From the NCBI RefSeq assembly GCF_013744875.1, contig NZ_CP059399.1, forward strand, positions 6,944,001-7,008,000: DNA of 64,000 nucleotides. The letters are read 5' to 3'. Shown piece after piece: positions 53,582 through 62,706 of the stretch. The first letter of the stretch is position 1. The number at the start of each line of letters is the position of its first letter. The translations under genes were made by a program, and so were the position numbers. Below the pieces are notes generated by a model. It worked only from the letters and a program-made list of their open reading frames with translations, was not told the DNA's origin and ran no database searches. The stretch is from Nocardia huaxiensis. GTDB taxonomy: Bacteria; Actinomycetota; Actinomycetes; Mycobacteriales; Mycobacteriaceae.

Positions 53582-54205
53582 CTAGTCGCTGGTCAGAGCG
53601 GCCAATTCCGCCGCGAGGTTGGCGCGGGCGGCGGTCTCGTAGCGGGAGCGGGCGATCGGGGTGCGGAACAACCACTCCTGGGCGGTCAGGCCCTGCAGGA
53701 CCGCGGCGCGGCCCTTGCGGAACAGTTCGTCGGGGATCTGGGCGTACTCGGCCCGGACGGCGGAAGTGTATGCGGCATAGGTGGATTCGTCGGCGGCGAG
53801 GATGGCCAGATCCGCGTCGCAGAGAACGCCGCCATTGCGGTCGGACGGGTCGGGATGATGGCCGGAGGTGAGCCGGACCAGGCGCGCCACCTCGGCCACC
53901 CGCTCGGGCGGGACGCCGAGGCCGGGCAGGGTGGTTTCGGCGAGCACCGCGCTGCGCTCCTCGTTGTCGCCGCCGTCCAGGGCGTAGACGGCGTCATGGA
54001 AGAAGGCCGCATAGCGTACGGCCGCAACGTCTTCGGCGTCCTCGGCCAGATCGTCGATGACGGTCAGCATGGCGGCCAGGTGATCGACGGTGTGGTAGCG
54101 GCGGTGCGGTTCGCGGTAGCGGCGCACCAGGTCCTCCCCCACCGGTCGCGCGCCCGGGCCGGCCAGGGCCGTCCAGCGGTTCAGGAGCATCGCGTCGGTA
54201 TCCAT
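53582..54205 (-). CDS. HD-domain metal-dependent phosphohydrolase
   Basis: 207 residues from the ATG at 54205. HD motifs: YHTVDHLAAM (first His) and AAFFHDAVYAL (His-Asp), then TSGHHPDPSD with further His and a later Asp. The family hydrolyses nucleotides or phosphates with metal; substrate unknown. The stops of this gene and the AsnC gene are one base apart. It follows the P450 gene by 63 bases on the same strand. Confidence 0.9.
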   Translation of the reverse strand: MDTDAMLLNRWTALAGPGARPVGEDLVRRYREPHRRYHTVDHLAAMLTVIDDLAEDAEDVAAVRYAAFFHDAVYALDGGDNEERSAVLAETTLPGLGVPPERVAEVARLVRLTSGHHPDPSDRNGGVLCDADLAILAADESTYAAYTSAVRAEYAQIPDELFRKGRAAVLQGLTAQEWLFRTPIARSRYETAARANLAAELAALTSD

Positions 54206-54268
54206 GACCGCAGTCTGCCGAATCGGGCCGGGCGGCAACAGACCCGGGCCCTGCCAATCCACCGGCAC

Positions 54269-55492
54269 TCAGCGGGCGTACAGGCGCAGCGGGAGGTGTC
54301 GCAGGCCGGTGTGGCGGTTGCTGCGCGTCCATTCGACGGGGCCCGCGAGTTCGAAGCGATGGAAGCGGGCGAGCAGTTCCGCGAAGACGACGCGCATTTC
54401 GAGGCGGGCCAGGTGTGCGCCCAGGCAGAAGTGGATGCCGTGGCCGAAGGACAGGTGCGGGTTGGGGTCGCGGGTGAGATCGAAGGTGCTGGGGGCGGGG
54501 AATTTTCGTTCGTCACGATTGGCGGAACCCTCCCAGATGAGCACCTTCTGGCCGGGTTCGAGCCGGTGGCCCGCGAATTCGACAGGGCGGGTGACGGTTC
54601 GGCGTTTGGACGGGGAAGGGGCAGTCCAGCGCAGTATTTCTTCGATCCCGGAGGGCAGCAGGGCGGGATCGGACTGCAAGGCGCGCAATTGATCCGGGTG
54701 CTCGAGCAAGGCCAGGAGGCCGCCCGCGATGGCATTGCGGGTGGTTTCGGCGCCGGCGGCGAACAGCAGGGTGAAGAACGAACGCAGCTCCTCGGCGGTC
54801 AGGCGGTCCGGATCGACGTCGGGCAGTTCCGCGTGCGCGACGATCGACAGCATGTCCGCGCCGGGGGCACGCCGCCGCTGCGCGATCAATTCCGCGCCGT
54901 AGCCCCGCAATTCGTCGAGCGCCTGCGCCAAGGCCGCGCGGTCGAGTGCCTCGGGCATGTCGAATACGTGCTCGACGCGCTGAAACAGCCAGTGCCGGTC
55001 GCTTTCCGGGATACCGAGCAGGAAACAGATGGCCTGCATGGGCAATTCGGCCGCGACCTCGGTGAGGAAGTCGTGCTCGGACCCGCTGTCGATGCGATCC
55101 AGCAAACGCCGGGTGCGCGCTCGCAGGTCCGCTTCGAGATTGCGAACGGTCATGGGCGTCAAGCCCTTCGACACCAATCGCCGAATGCGGATGTGCCGCG
55201 GATCGTCCATCATGTTCAACACCACGCCCGCCTGCGGCAGATCCTGCAGCACCGTGCCGCCGTAGGGCCGATCCCCACCCGTCTCCGAGGAGAACGTGAC
55301 GGGGTCGTTCAGCACCCGCAGCACCTCGTCATAGGTTGCGACGGACCAGAATCCCTCGCCGTCAGGGGTGTGGGCCGTCGGTTCGTGCCAGTACACGGGC
55401 GCTTGCGCCCGATGCACCGCGAACAACGCGTGCGGAAACCCGGAGGAGAAGTTGTCCAGATCGGTGAGGTCGAGGGACGAGAGCACTGCCAT
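54269..55492 (-). CDS. Cytochrome P450 (bacterial class I, CYP)
   Basis: 407 residues. I-helix AGAET at 246-250, ExxR pair E284-R288 in EEILR, and the heme loop [10 protein letters not shown] at 349-358 with thiolate Cys356. It resembles the CYP124/125/142-type family that hydroxylates lipids or sterols in mycobacteria, from memory. No ferredoxin or reductase gene is adjacent, so electron donors are elsewhere. It starts 70 bases downstream (on the minus strand) of efpA. Confidence 0.93.
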   Translation of the reverse strand: MAVLSSLDLTDLDNFSSGFPHALFAVHRAQAPVYWHEPTAHTPDGEGFWSVATYDEVLRVLNDPVTFSSETGGDRPYGGTVLQDLPQAGVVLNMMDDPRHIRIRRLVSKGLTPMTVRNLEADLRARTRRLLDRIDSGSEHDFLTEVAAELPMQAICFLLGIPESDRHWLFQRVEHVFDMPEALDRAALAQALDELRGYGAELIAQRRRAPGADMLSIVAHAELPDVDPDRLTAEELRSFFTLLFAAGAETTRNAIAGGLLALLEHPDQLRALQSDPALLPSGIEEILRWTAPSPSKRRTVTRPVEFAGHRLEPGQKVLIWEGSANRDERKFPAPSTFDLTRDPNPHLSFGHGIHFCLGAHLARLEMRVVFAELLARFHRFELAGPVEWTRSNRHTGLRHLPLRLYAR

Positions 55493-55562
55493 GACTGCTC
55501 ACGGTATCCAGCGTCCGGTCAGCGCGTGACCGAACCCCGGATCCGGTGAGATGTCCTGCGGC

Positions 55563-57050
55563 TCAGGACTTCTGAGCTTCGTCCTGCGCGTGCTGCGCCT
55601 GCGCCAGCTGCGCGGGGGTGTACCGCAGTGTCAAGGCGATCAATCCCATGACGGCGGTGCCGATGGCGCACACCAGCAGCACCAGCGTGTATCCGCTGCC
55701 GAGCGCGTCGATCTGCGCGGTCGTCATATCGGTGACCTTGCCGCCGGTTTCGCCGCCCAGCGACAGCGTGCGCGAGGCCGCGACCGGGCTCAGCACGCCC
55801 ACCGCGAACGGCGTGCCCATGTTCATGAACATCTGCCCGACCGCCGACAGCGGCCCGATGTGGGCCATGTCCACGCCGACCAGCACGCACAGCGGCAGGA
55901 TCACGATCACCATGCCGACCATGGCGCCGACCACCGACAGCAGGATGAGCAGCGTCGGCAGGTATTCGACCGAACGGTCCAGGGTGGAGCCGAAATACAG
56001 CGCACCCGCCAGCACCAGCGCCGCCGCGAACAGCAACCACCGCGCCTGAATGTGCATGGCCGCCTTGGAGGCGATGGCGGTGCCGACACCCGCGCCGAGC
56101 GTGAACGGGATGCTCGCGCAACCCGCCATCAGCGGCGAATAGCCGACCACGTTCTGCAGGAACTGGGCGACGAAGAAGGTGGTCGCACCCAGCACGCCCG
56201 ACGCCAGGAAGATGGCGATGAACGAGATGACCCGATCCCGGCTGTCGAACAGCGACCACGGCAGCAGCGGATTGGTCACATCGCGTTCGGCGAAGACGAA
56301 GGCGATCAAGAGCACCACGCCACCGATGAGCGACCCGAGAATGATCGGGCTGCCCCACCCCATGGCCGGTCCCTCGGTCGCCCCGAAGACGATGGCCGCG
56401 CAGGCCACCGTCCCGAGCACCGCGCCGCGCACATCGAGCGAGATGCGCTGATGTTCGGTGTCGCGCAGCTCGTACACGGCGCCGAGGATGATGAGCGCGC
56501 CGATCGGCACATTGATCCAGAAGATCAGCCGCCAGTCGAGTTCGGTCATCGCGCCGCCGAGCACCAGACCGCCGATCGACCCGACCGCCACCATCGACCC
56601 GAGGATGGCGATGGCCTGATTACGCGCCCGACCGGGCGCGAATGTGGTCGCCACCAAGGCGAAGGCGGTCGGTGCGGCGATCGCCGCACCCGTGCCCTGC
56701 AGGGCACGGGCCGCGATCAACCAGGCTTCGTTCAAGGCCATCCCGCACAGCGCCGACGCCACGGTGAACACCGCGACACCGACGATGAGCATGCGTTTGC
56801 GGCCGAAGGAGTCACCGAGCCGCCCGCCCAGCAGCATGAGGCCCGCGAACGGCAGACCGTAGGCGGTGACCGTCCACGCGCTGCCCGCGCTGGACAGACC
56901 CAGATCCTCCTGTAGTCGCGGCAGCGCCAGGATCATGACGGTGCCGTCGAGCACCACCATCAGCTGCAGCCCGCTCAAGACGAGGATCGCGAGCCCGAAC
57001 GCCCGCTGGGTTACCGGATACTGCATCGTCGCAGCGGGTTTATCGAGCAC
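55563..57050 (-). CDS. efpA: EfpA-type MFS drug exporter (14 TM)
   Basis: 495 residues from the GTG at 57050; an ATG eight codons later is possible. TM1-2 LQLMVVLDGTVMILALPRLQ and GGLVLGGAMTELDWRLIFW in TM5 match the DHA2/EfpA group; the ending YTPAQLAQAQHAQDEAQ is like mycobacterial EfpA. The neighbouring cysG, as in M. tuberculosis, supports orthology. EfpA exports drugs or lipids. Second gene after cysG on the minus strand; it marks the right border of the accessory region. Confidence 0.9.
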   Translation of the reverse strand: MLDKPAATMQYPVTQRAFGLAILVLSGLQLMVVLDGTVMILALPRLQEDLGLSSAGSAWTVTAYGLPFAGLMLLGGRLGDSFGRKRMLIVGVAVFTVASALCGMALNEAWLIAARALQGTGAAIAAPTAFALVATTFAPGRARNQAIAILGSMVAVGSIGGLVLGGAMTELDWRLIFWINVPIGALIILGAVYELRDTEHQRISLDVRGAVLGTVACAAIVFGATEGPAMGWGSPIILGSLIGGVVLLIAFVFAERDVTNPLLPWSLFDSRDRVISFIAIFLASGVLGATTFFVAQFLQNVVGYSPLMAGCASIPFTLGAGVGTAIASKAAMHIQARWLLFAAALVLAGALYFGSTLDRSVEYLPTLLILLSVVGAMVGMVIVILPLCVLVGVDMAHIGPLSAVGQMFMNMGTPFAVGVLSPVAASRTLSLGGETGGKVTDMTTAQIDALGSGYTLVLLVCAIGTAVMGLIALTLRYTPAQLAQAQHAQDEAQKS

Positions 57051-57119
57051 AGCAAGCCACTGTAACGGATTGCCCGCTCACGGAACCGAACTCGTTGCAC
57101 AGACGAACGGTCGCCCTGG

Positions 57120-58421
57120 TCAGAGCGCACCCGCCGGCGACTGCTCAGCCTCGGCCGCACCCGCGAGGAATCCCGCGGTCGGGCCGATGACGATGATGGC
57201 GGGCGGACGAATGCCCTCGGCGCGCACGCGTTCGGCCACGGTGCCCAGGTCGGCGCGCAGCACCCGCTGGGTGCGCAGGCTGCCCTCCTGGATGACGGTG
57301 GCCGGGGTGTCGGCCTTGCGACCGCCGTCGAGCAGGGCCTGCGCGAACTGTTCGATGCGCTCGACCGCCATGAGCAGCACGATGGTGCCGCGCAGCCGGG
57401 CCAGCGCCGGCCAGTCCACCAGCGAATCCGGGTGATCGGGGGCCACATGCCCGCTGACCACCACGAATTCGTGTGTGACCCCACGGTGTGTGACCGGGAT
57501 ACCGGCCAGGGCGGGCACCGAAATGGCACTGGTGACCCCGGGCACGACGGTCACCGGCACCCCGGCTTCCACGCACGCCTCGAGCTCCTCGAAGCCGCGG
57601 CCGAAGACATACGGGTCGCCGCCCTTGAGCCGGACCACGAACTTGCCCGCCTTCGCACCCTCCACGAGCGCGGTATTGATGGCCTCCTGCGCCATGGCGC
57701 GCCCGTACGGGATCTTGGCCGCGTCCACGACCTCGACGTCGGGGCCGAGTTCGGCCAGCAGCTCCGGCGGGGCGAGCCGGTCGGCGACAACGAGATTCGC
57801 GCGCGCCAGCAGGCGACGGCCGCGCACGGTGATCAGATCCGGGTCGCCGGGGCCACCGCCGATGAGCGCCACACCCGGGACCGGCGGGGCCGAATCATCG
57901 GTCACCACACCGGATTGCAGGGCTTCCAGGAACGCGGTGCGCAGGGCCGCCGACCGCCGATGCTGACCACCGGCCAGCACGCCGAGGGTCATGCCGTCGT
58001 AGCGGGCGGTCGCAGGCGTGACCGCGGTGCCCTCACGCGCGATATCGGCGCGCACACAGAACACCCGCCGACACGTGGCCTCGGCGACCACGGCCGCATT
58101 GGTGGCGGGCTCGTCGGTGCACGCCATGGCGTACCAGGCGCCGTCCAGATCGCCGTCGCGGTATTCGCGCAACTCCAGGGTGATCTGCCCCGAGGTGGCC
58201 ATACCCTCCACGGCCGGGGTGGCCTCGCGGCTGATGACATGCACGTCCGCGCCGGAGGCGATGAGCAGCCCGAGGCGGCGCTGGGCGACCGTCCCGCCGC
58301 CCACCACGACCACGCGGCGTCCGTTCAGATCCAGCCCTACCAGGTAATTCGGGTCCCCACCGGGAGTGGTGCGGGGATTCGACTCCGGCTGGGCCGCGGC
58401 TGCGTCTGACGTGTGTTGCAC
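57120..58421 (-). CDS. cysG: Siroheme synthase: precorrin-2 dehydrogenase/uroporphyrin-III C-methyltransferase
   Basis: 433 residues from the GTG at 58421. N-terminal NAD-binding precorrin-2 dehydrogenase domain (about 28-180) with VVVVGGGTVAQRRL at 37-50, and the SUMT domain from about 183 to the end with ALIGGGPGDPDLITV, VVRLKGGDPYVFGRG and VVSGH. It produces siroheme precursors for sulfite/nitrite reductase and feeds cobalamin synthesis. The usual third function, ferrochelation, may reside in the N-terminal part. Start placed after a leader of 13 codons lacking homology. Confidence 0.93.
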   Translation of the reverse strand: MQHTSDAAAAQPESNPRTTPGGDPNYLVGLDLNGRRVVVVGGGTVAQRRLGLLIASGADVHVISREATPAVEGMATSGQITLELREYRDGDLDGAWYAMACTDEPATNAAVVAEATCRRVFCVRADIAREGTAVTPATARYDGMTLGVLAGGQHRRSAALRTAFLEALQSGVVTDDSAPPVPGVALIGGGPGDPDLITVRGRRLLARANLVVADRLAPPELLAELGPDVEVVDAAKIPYGRAMAQEAINTALVEGAKAGKFVVRLKGGDPYVFGRGFEELEACVEAGVPVTVVPGVTSAISVPALAGIPVTHRGVTHEFVVVSGHVAPDHPDSLVDWPALARLRGTIVLLMAVERIEQFAQALLDGGRKADTPATVIQEGSLRTQRVLRADLGTVAERVRAEGIRPPAIIVIGPTAGFLAGAAEAEQSPAGAL

Positions 58422-58503
58422 AAGGATTGAGCCTACGGCGTGGCTCGCCCGCGCCTGCAATCGCCCGGCGTCCGTGCAGCAACCGATAGAGACCTCACCG
58501 CGC

Positions 58504-58923
58504 TCAGAACCGGCCGATCACCTTCGTGGGGGTGATGCGGACGACGACGCGCTCGGCGTCGTGCACCGAATTCGGATTGAACTCGCGATAGGGCTTGCCG
58601 GTGAACTTGAGCGAGGCCCGGTCCGGGAGGGCGCGCTCGGGATCCGGTTCGATGGTCACCTTGCCACGCACCTGGGCGTAGACGAACGGGCGATCCGGAG
58701 GATTGATCATGACCGTGGCGCGGGGGTCGCGGATGACGTTCTTGTACTGCTGACGGGAGACCGTCGTGGAGTAGATCAGGTCCTCGCCGTCGCGGAGGAG
58801 CCAGACCACGGTCAGGTGGGGCTGGCCGTCGGGGTTCACGGTGGCCACGGTCGCGTAGACCGGGACGTCGTCGATGTGCTGCTTCAGTTCTGCCGAGAGC
58901 TGGGTCACGCACAACGTGAACAT
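58504..58923 (-). CDS. PPOX-class F420/FMN-dependent oxidoreductase
   Basis: 139 residues of split-barrel fold: TQLSAELKQHIDDVPVYATV, TVNPDGQPHLTVVWLLRDGE, RQQYKNVIRDPRATVMIN, VYAQVRGKVTIEPD. The TIGR03618-type group reduces substrates with F420 or FMN. Single gene, 83 bases downstream of the cysG start region on the same strand, and divergent from the secreted hydrolase. Confidence 0.9.
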   Translation of the reverse strand: MFTLCVTQLSAELKQHIDDVPVYATVATVNPDGQPHLTVVWLLRDGEDLIYSTTVSRQQYKNVIRDPRATVMINPPDRPFVYAQVRGKVTIEPDPERALPDRASLKFTGKPYREFNPNSVHDAERVVVRITPTKVIGRF

Positions 58924-59000
58924 GCTGCGGCGCAGGAGAATTCCCGCTCAGCGAGAGCGTCACCGGACAATTCATCTCGAATTTCCTATGCTCTCCGGCT

Positions 59001-59957
59001 ATGACAGGTCGCGTCGTCGGTGTGCTGGCGGTGCTCGCCACGCTGTTACTGCCCTTCGCCGCATCCGCAGCCGCCTATGTACCGGCCCCCGGTGTGGAGG
59101 CGAAGTATGCCCAGCGCGGCCCGTGGGCGGTGACCAGCGAATACGCTTTCGGCTGCTGCGATTCCACGGGCGCGGCCTACGACATCTGGTATCCGAGCGA
59201 GCTGGGCGCGAGCGGGGTGCGGCATCCGATCGTCACCTGGGGTGACGGCACGGATGCGCGTCCGGATCAGTACGCGTATCTGCTCGAGCATCTGGCGTCG
59301 TGGGGGTTCGTGGTCATCGCCACCGAGAACTCCCAGGCCGGGTCGGGGGTGGATATCGCCGGGGCCGTGGACTACCTGCTGGACCGGGCCGCCGATCCGG
59401 CGAGCGTGTTCCACGGCAGGCTGGACCCGGATTCCATTGGAGCCATGGGGCATTCACAGGGCGCGACCGGCGCGCTCAATGCCATGACGAACTCCGGCGG
59501 GCGGATTCGGACGGTGGTGCCGATCGAGCTGCCCATTCAGCTGCTCTGCTCGACCGGCGATTGGTGCCCTGACACTCGGCGGCTGACAAGCGGTTCGGTG
59601 TTCCTGGTCAACGGCTCCGAAGATATCTTCATCTCCCCGTCGACCCAGCCTGTGCCGCCGCAGCTGGCCGGTCTGCAATCGGTGCAGGCGTACTACGACG
59701 CCATCCCGCCCGGCATCCCGAAGGTGTGGGGCACCCTCGTCGGGCCGAATCACAATGACGTGCAAGGCCAACCGGATTGCGCCGCAGCGAGCTGGCCCTG
59801 CACCACCGGCGTCTACGGTTACCTCGGCTATCCCACCGCCTGGCTCGCCGCTCGGCTGCTGGGCGACAGCGCCGCCCAGCGAGCCTTCACCGAGGGTGGC
59901 GAGTTCTTCACACCGAATCCCAACTGGTGCAATCAGATCGCCGCCGGGCTCGGCTGA
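59001..59957 (+). CDS. Secreted alpha/beta hydrolase
   Basis: 318 residues. Sec signal (VVGVLAVLATLLLPFAASAAA) cleaved near residue 24-25. Nucleophile Ser152 in AMGHSQGATG, and a chlorophyllase/cutinase-like layout: YDIWYPSELGASGVRHP, GDGTDARPDQYAYLLEHLAS, later His in GPNHNDVQGQ. Four to six Cys may form disulfides outside the cell. Likely an esterase or lipase; substrate unknown. It converges on the DoxX-like gene with 9 bases between stops. Confidence 0.88.
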   Translation: MTGRVVGVLAVLATLLLPFAASAAAYVPAPGVEAKYAQRGPWAVTSEYAFGCCDSTGAAYDIWYPSELGASGVRHPIVTWGDGTDARPDQYAYLLEHLASWGFVVIATENSQAGSGVDIAGAVDYLLDRAADPASVFHGRLDPDSIGAMGHSQGATGALNAMTNSGGRIRTVVPIELPIQLLCSTGDWCPDTRRLTSGSVFLVNGSEDIFISPSTQPVPPQLAGLQSVQAYYDAIPPGIPKVWGTLVGPNHNDVQGQPDCAAASWPCTTGVYGYLGYPTAWLAARLLGDSAAQRAFTEGGEFFTPNPNWCNQIAAGLG

Positions 59958-59966
59958 GCGCGCGGC

Positions 59967-61319
59967 TCAGGAGGTGCCCGCCCCCAGGTTGGGGTAATCC
60001 TGCACGAGATGGAATCCATTGCGGCGCAGGGTGAACTGATTCTCATCCATTCGGGTGAGCGACATGGTCACCGGTTGCCCGTCCAGCGTGCCGGTCAGCA
60101 GCAGGCGGTCGAAGGCCGGACGTTCGAAGGTGAAGCTGGCCCAGGGCGGCGCCGCCGGATCCTGGTGCAGGACAACGGTGTGCGCGTCACCATCGACCGC
60201 GCCGGGCAGTCCCGTGAACGAATCGTTCATCCCCTGCACGTAGACCGCGCGCACGTCATCGAAGATCACTCGCCGCCATCGGGTTTCGTCCGTGACCAGC
60301 GGCGGGACCGGCTGCCCTGCACGGGTGAACTCGTCCACCGTCCAGATGCCGTACAGCTCGGATCTCGGCCGGTCCGGGCCCCACTCGCGGTAGCCCTCGA
60401 ACCCGGTCTGCGCGAAGCCGGCCGACATCCAGATCGCCAGCACGATCTGCACCACCGCGGCGATGCGGGCCGCACGGCCATGGAAGGGCTGCGGGCTGGT
60501 GGACGGTCCCGCCGCGCCGCCCAGCAGCACCGATGTCAACCGGCGTGCGTCCGGGGCCAGCAGCACCAGGCACAGCACCAGGAGGTGGAACGACAGCAGT
60601 TTCACCGGCACGTCGTAGGTCATGTTCAGCACGAACACCTGCGCCATGCTGACCAGGCTGAGCAGTACGCCCGCGAGCGTGGTGCGCGGCAGGAGCAGTA
60701 GCACGCCGCCCAGTACCTCGGCGCAGCCGAGCAGAATCTGATAGACCGGCGAGGTGCCGACCTGACTCCACAGCACCGACATGAGCGTGAAATCGCCGTA
60801 CGGTTGCAGCAGCGCGACCAAGGACGGCTCCGGCATCTGCGTCGGAATCGCCTTGGCGAAACCGTAGAGCAGCATCTGCGAGGCCAGGCACAACCGGATG
60901 AACAGCAGGAACCAACCTGCGAGGCGGCGGTATTCGCACCGTCGGCGATCCAGGACGGTCCAGATCAGCGTGCTCACCGCCGCGACGACCAGCAGGCAGA
61001 AGACCATGACGAAGAAGTAGGTCTGGTCGCCGCTGCCGGAGTCGTAGCGCACCACCGCCTCGACATCGAAGACGTGGCGGCCCACCCATTCCACGATCGG
61101 GCTGGGCAGTTCCGCGTATCGCATCACCAGGTCTTCGGGCAGCTTGGCGAAGAACGGCCCGAGGAAGGAGATGAGGATCTGCGGGAACAGCACGCAGAAC
61201 AGGCCGAAGTAGACGAAGACGAATCGGAACAGAATTCGCGTGGCCGGGTTCCAGCCTTTCGGTTCCTCCGGCACCGGTTCGACGAGATCGACTGTGGCGT
61301 CGGCGGTTTGCACGCTCAT
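59967..61319 (-). CDS. DoxX-like membrane protein with C-terminal soluble domain
   Basis: 450 residues from the ATG at 61319, whose GAGGGG lies 6 bases upstream. Membrane segments at about 30-52, 98-118, 130-150 (LCLASQMLLYGFAKAIPTQM), 190-215 and 230-255 resemble DoxX/SURF-type redox membrane proteins. Residues about 310-450 are polar and strand-rich (WRRVIFDDVRAVYVQGMND, VVLHQDPAAPPWASFTFERP), likely extracytoplasmic. Function unknown; DoxX partners with thiol/oxidoreductase systems in mycobacteria. Confidence 0.78.
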   Translation of the reverse strand: MSVQTADATVDLVEPVPEEPKGWNPATRILFRFVFVYFGLFCVLFPQILISFLGPFFAKLPEDLVMRYAELPSPIVEWVGRHVFDVEAVVRYDSGSGDQTYFFVMVFCLLVVAAVSTLIWTVLDRRRCEYRRLAGWFLLFIRLCLASQMLLYGFAKAIPTQMPEPSLVALLQPYGDFTLMSVLWSQVGTSPVYQILLGCAEVLGGVLLLLPRTTLAGVLLSLVSMAQVFVLNMTYDVPVKLLSFHLLVLCLVLLAPDARRLTSVLLGGAAGPSTSPQPFHGRAARIAAVVQIVLAIWMSAGFAQTGFEGYREWGPDRPRSELYGIWTVDEFTRAGQPVPPLVTDETRWRRVIFDDVRAVYVQGMNDSFTGLPGAVDGDAHTVVLHQDPAAPPWASFTFERPAFDRLLLTGTLDGQPVTMSLTRMDENQFTLRRNGFHLVQDYPNLGAGTS

Positions 61320-61567
61320 CCTCATCCCCTCACTCAGCACTGCGACCATTCGAGGCTAGGGAGCGCGCGGGCCGTCCGCTTCCGGGAAGACCCCCTAGTC
61401 AACCCCGGGATATTGCGGGTCGAAATACCTCTCGAGGATTACGTGCCTGCCACACCTGACAAGCGCTCATCCCGCTCACCGGACTCGTCGAATTGCTTGG
61501 CCGATTCCCCTACCAGCGGTAATTAGAACGCGTTACATTTCTCCCAATTACAGTGTCAGGAGGACAG

Positions 61568-62698
61568 ATGACGTCGGCCGATCCCAATCAGCGGCGGCAG
61601 TTGACCATTTCGGAAATGGATCTCGATCTGCTCGCCACCGAACTGGCCGAATGGCTCGGCGGCAAGGTCGAGGCCGATGACCGGCCCAAGGTCACGTCCA
61701 TCACGCGGCCGCAAGCGGGCGGCATGTCCAGCACCACGCTGCTGTTCGACGCCGAGTGGACCGAGCGGGGCGAGGCGGCGGGCGGCTCGTTCGTGGCCCG
61801 CCTGGCGCCCACCGCCGATTCCTTCCCGGTGTTCGAAAAGTATGATCTGGCAACACAGTTCGCGGTGATCGCCGGAGTCGCCGAGCACAGCGGCGTGCCG
61901 GTGCCGCCGCTGTTCGGCCTCGAGACCGGGTCCGACAATGTGCTGGGCGCGCCGTTCTTCGTCATGCGACGGGTGGAAGGGCGTGTGCCCGAGGACAATC
62001 CGCCGTACGTGTTCCTGGGCTGGCTGTTCGACGCCACCCCGGACGAGCGATACACCTTGACGCGCAATACCGTCGAGATCATCGCCAAGCTGCACGCCAT
62101 CGAGAATCCGGTCGAGAAGTTCCCGGCGCTCGCGGGCGAGGGCGATTCGCTGCGGCGGCATTTCGAGGCGCAGAAGGCGTGGTACGACTGGGCGCTGGCC
62201 CGCGACGGGTTCCGAATCCCGTTGCTGGAGCGCGCCTTCGACCACCTCGAGCAGAACTGGCCGACCGACCCCGGGCCGGATGTGCTCAGCTGGGGTGACG
62301 CGCGGCCGGGCAACATCATGTTCGACGGGTTCTCCCCCGTCGCCGTGCTGGACTGGGAGATGGCCGCGCTCGGCCCGCGCGAACTCGATGTGGCGTGGAC
62401 GCTGCTCATCCACCGCTTCTTCCAGGACATCGCGACCCGCTTCGACCAGCCCGGACTGCCGGATTACATGCGCCGCAGTCACGTCGAGGCCATGTACGAG
62501 GAGTTCACCGGGCACAAGGTGCGCGATCTGGACTGGTATCTGCTCTACGCGGCGCTGCGGCACGGCATCGTGATGGGCCGGATCAAGCGCCGCATGATCC
62601 ATTTCGGCGAGGACACCGACACCACCGACCGCGACGACTACGTGATGCACCGGCCGCTGCTGGAAGCACTGCTCGACGGCACCTACGAATGGGATTGA
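61568..62698 (+). CDS. APH-like phosphotransferase family protein
   Basis: 376 residues from the ATG at 61568 with AGGAGG 4-5 bases upstream. Kinase-like fold: SFVARLAPTADSFPVFEKYD, LGAPFFVMRRVEGR, Brenner motif WGDARPGNIMFDG near 241-253 and VAVLDWEMAALGP near 259-271. This acyl-CoA-dehydrogenase-associated group (ACAD10/11-like) is common in mycobacteria; it may phosphorylate a hydroxylated small molecule. It is followed by the DUF7064/7065-type gene 8 bases later, a pair found together in other actinobacteria from memory. Confidence 0.88.
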   Translation: MTSADPNQRRQLTISEMDLDLLATELAEWLGGKVEADDRPKVTSITRPQAGGMSSTTLLFDAEWTERGEAAGGSFVARLAPTADSFPVFEKYDLATQFAVIAGVAEHSGVPVPPLFGLETGSDNVLGAPFFVMRRVEGRVPEDNPPYVFLGWLFDATPDERYTLTRNTVEIIAKLHAIENPVEKFPALAGEGDSLRRHFEAQKAWYDWALARDGFRIPLLERAFDHLEQNWPTDPGPDVLSWGDARPGNIMFDGFSPVAVLDWEMAALGPRELDVAWTLLIHRFFQDIATRFDQPGLPDYMRRSHVEAMYEEFTGHKVRDLDWYLLYAALRHGIVMGRIKRRMIHFGEDTDTTDRDDYVMHRPLLEALLDGTYEWD

Positions 62699-62706
62699 GA
62701 GACATC

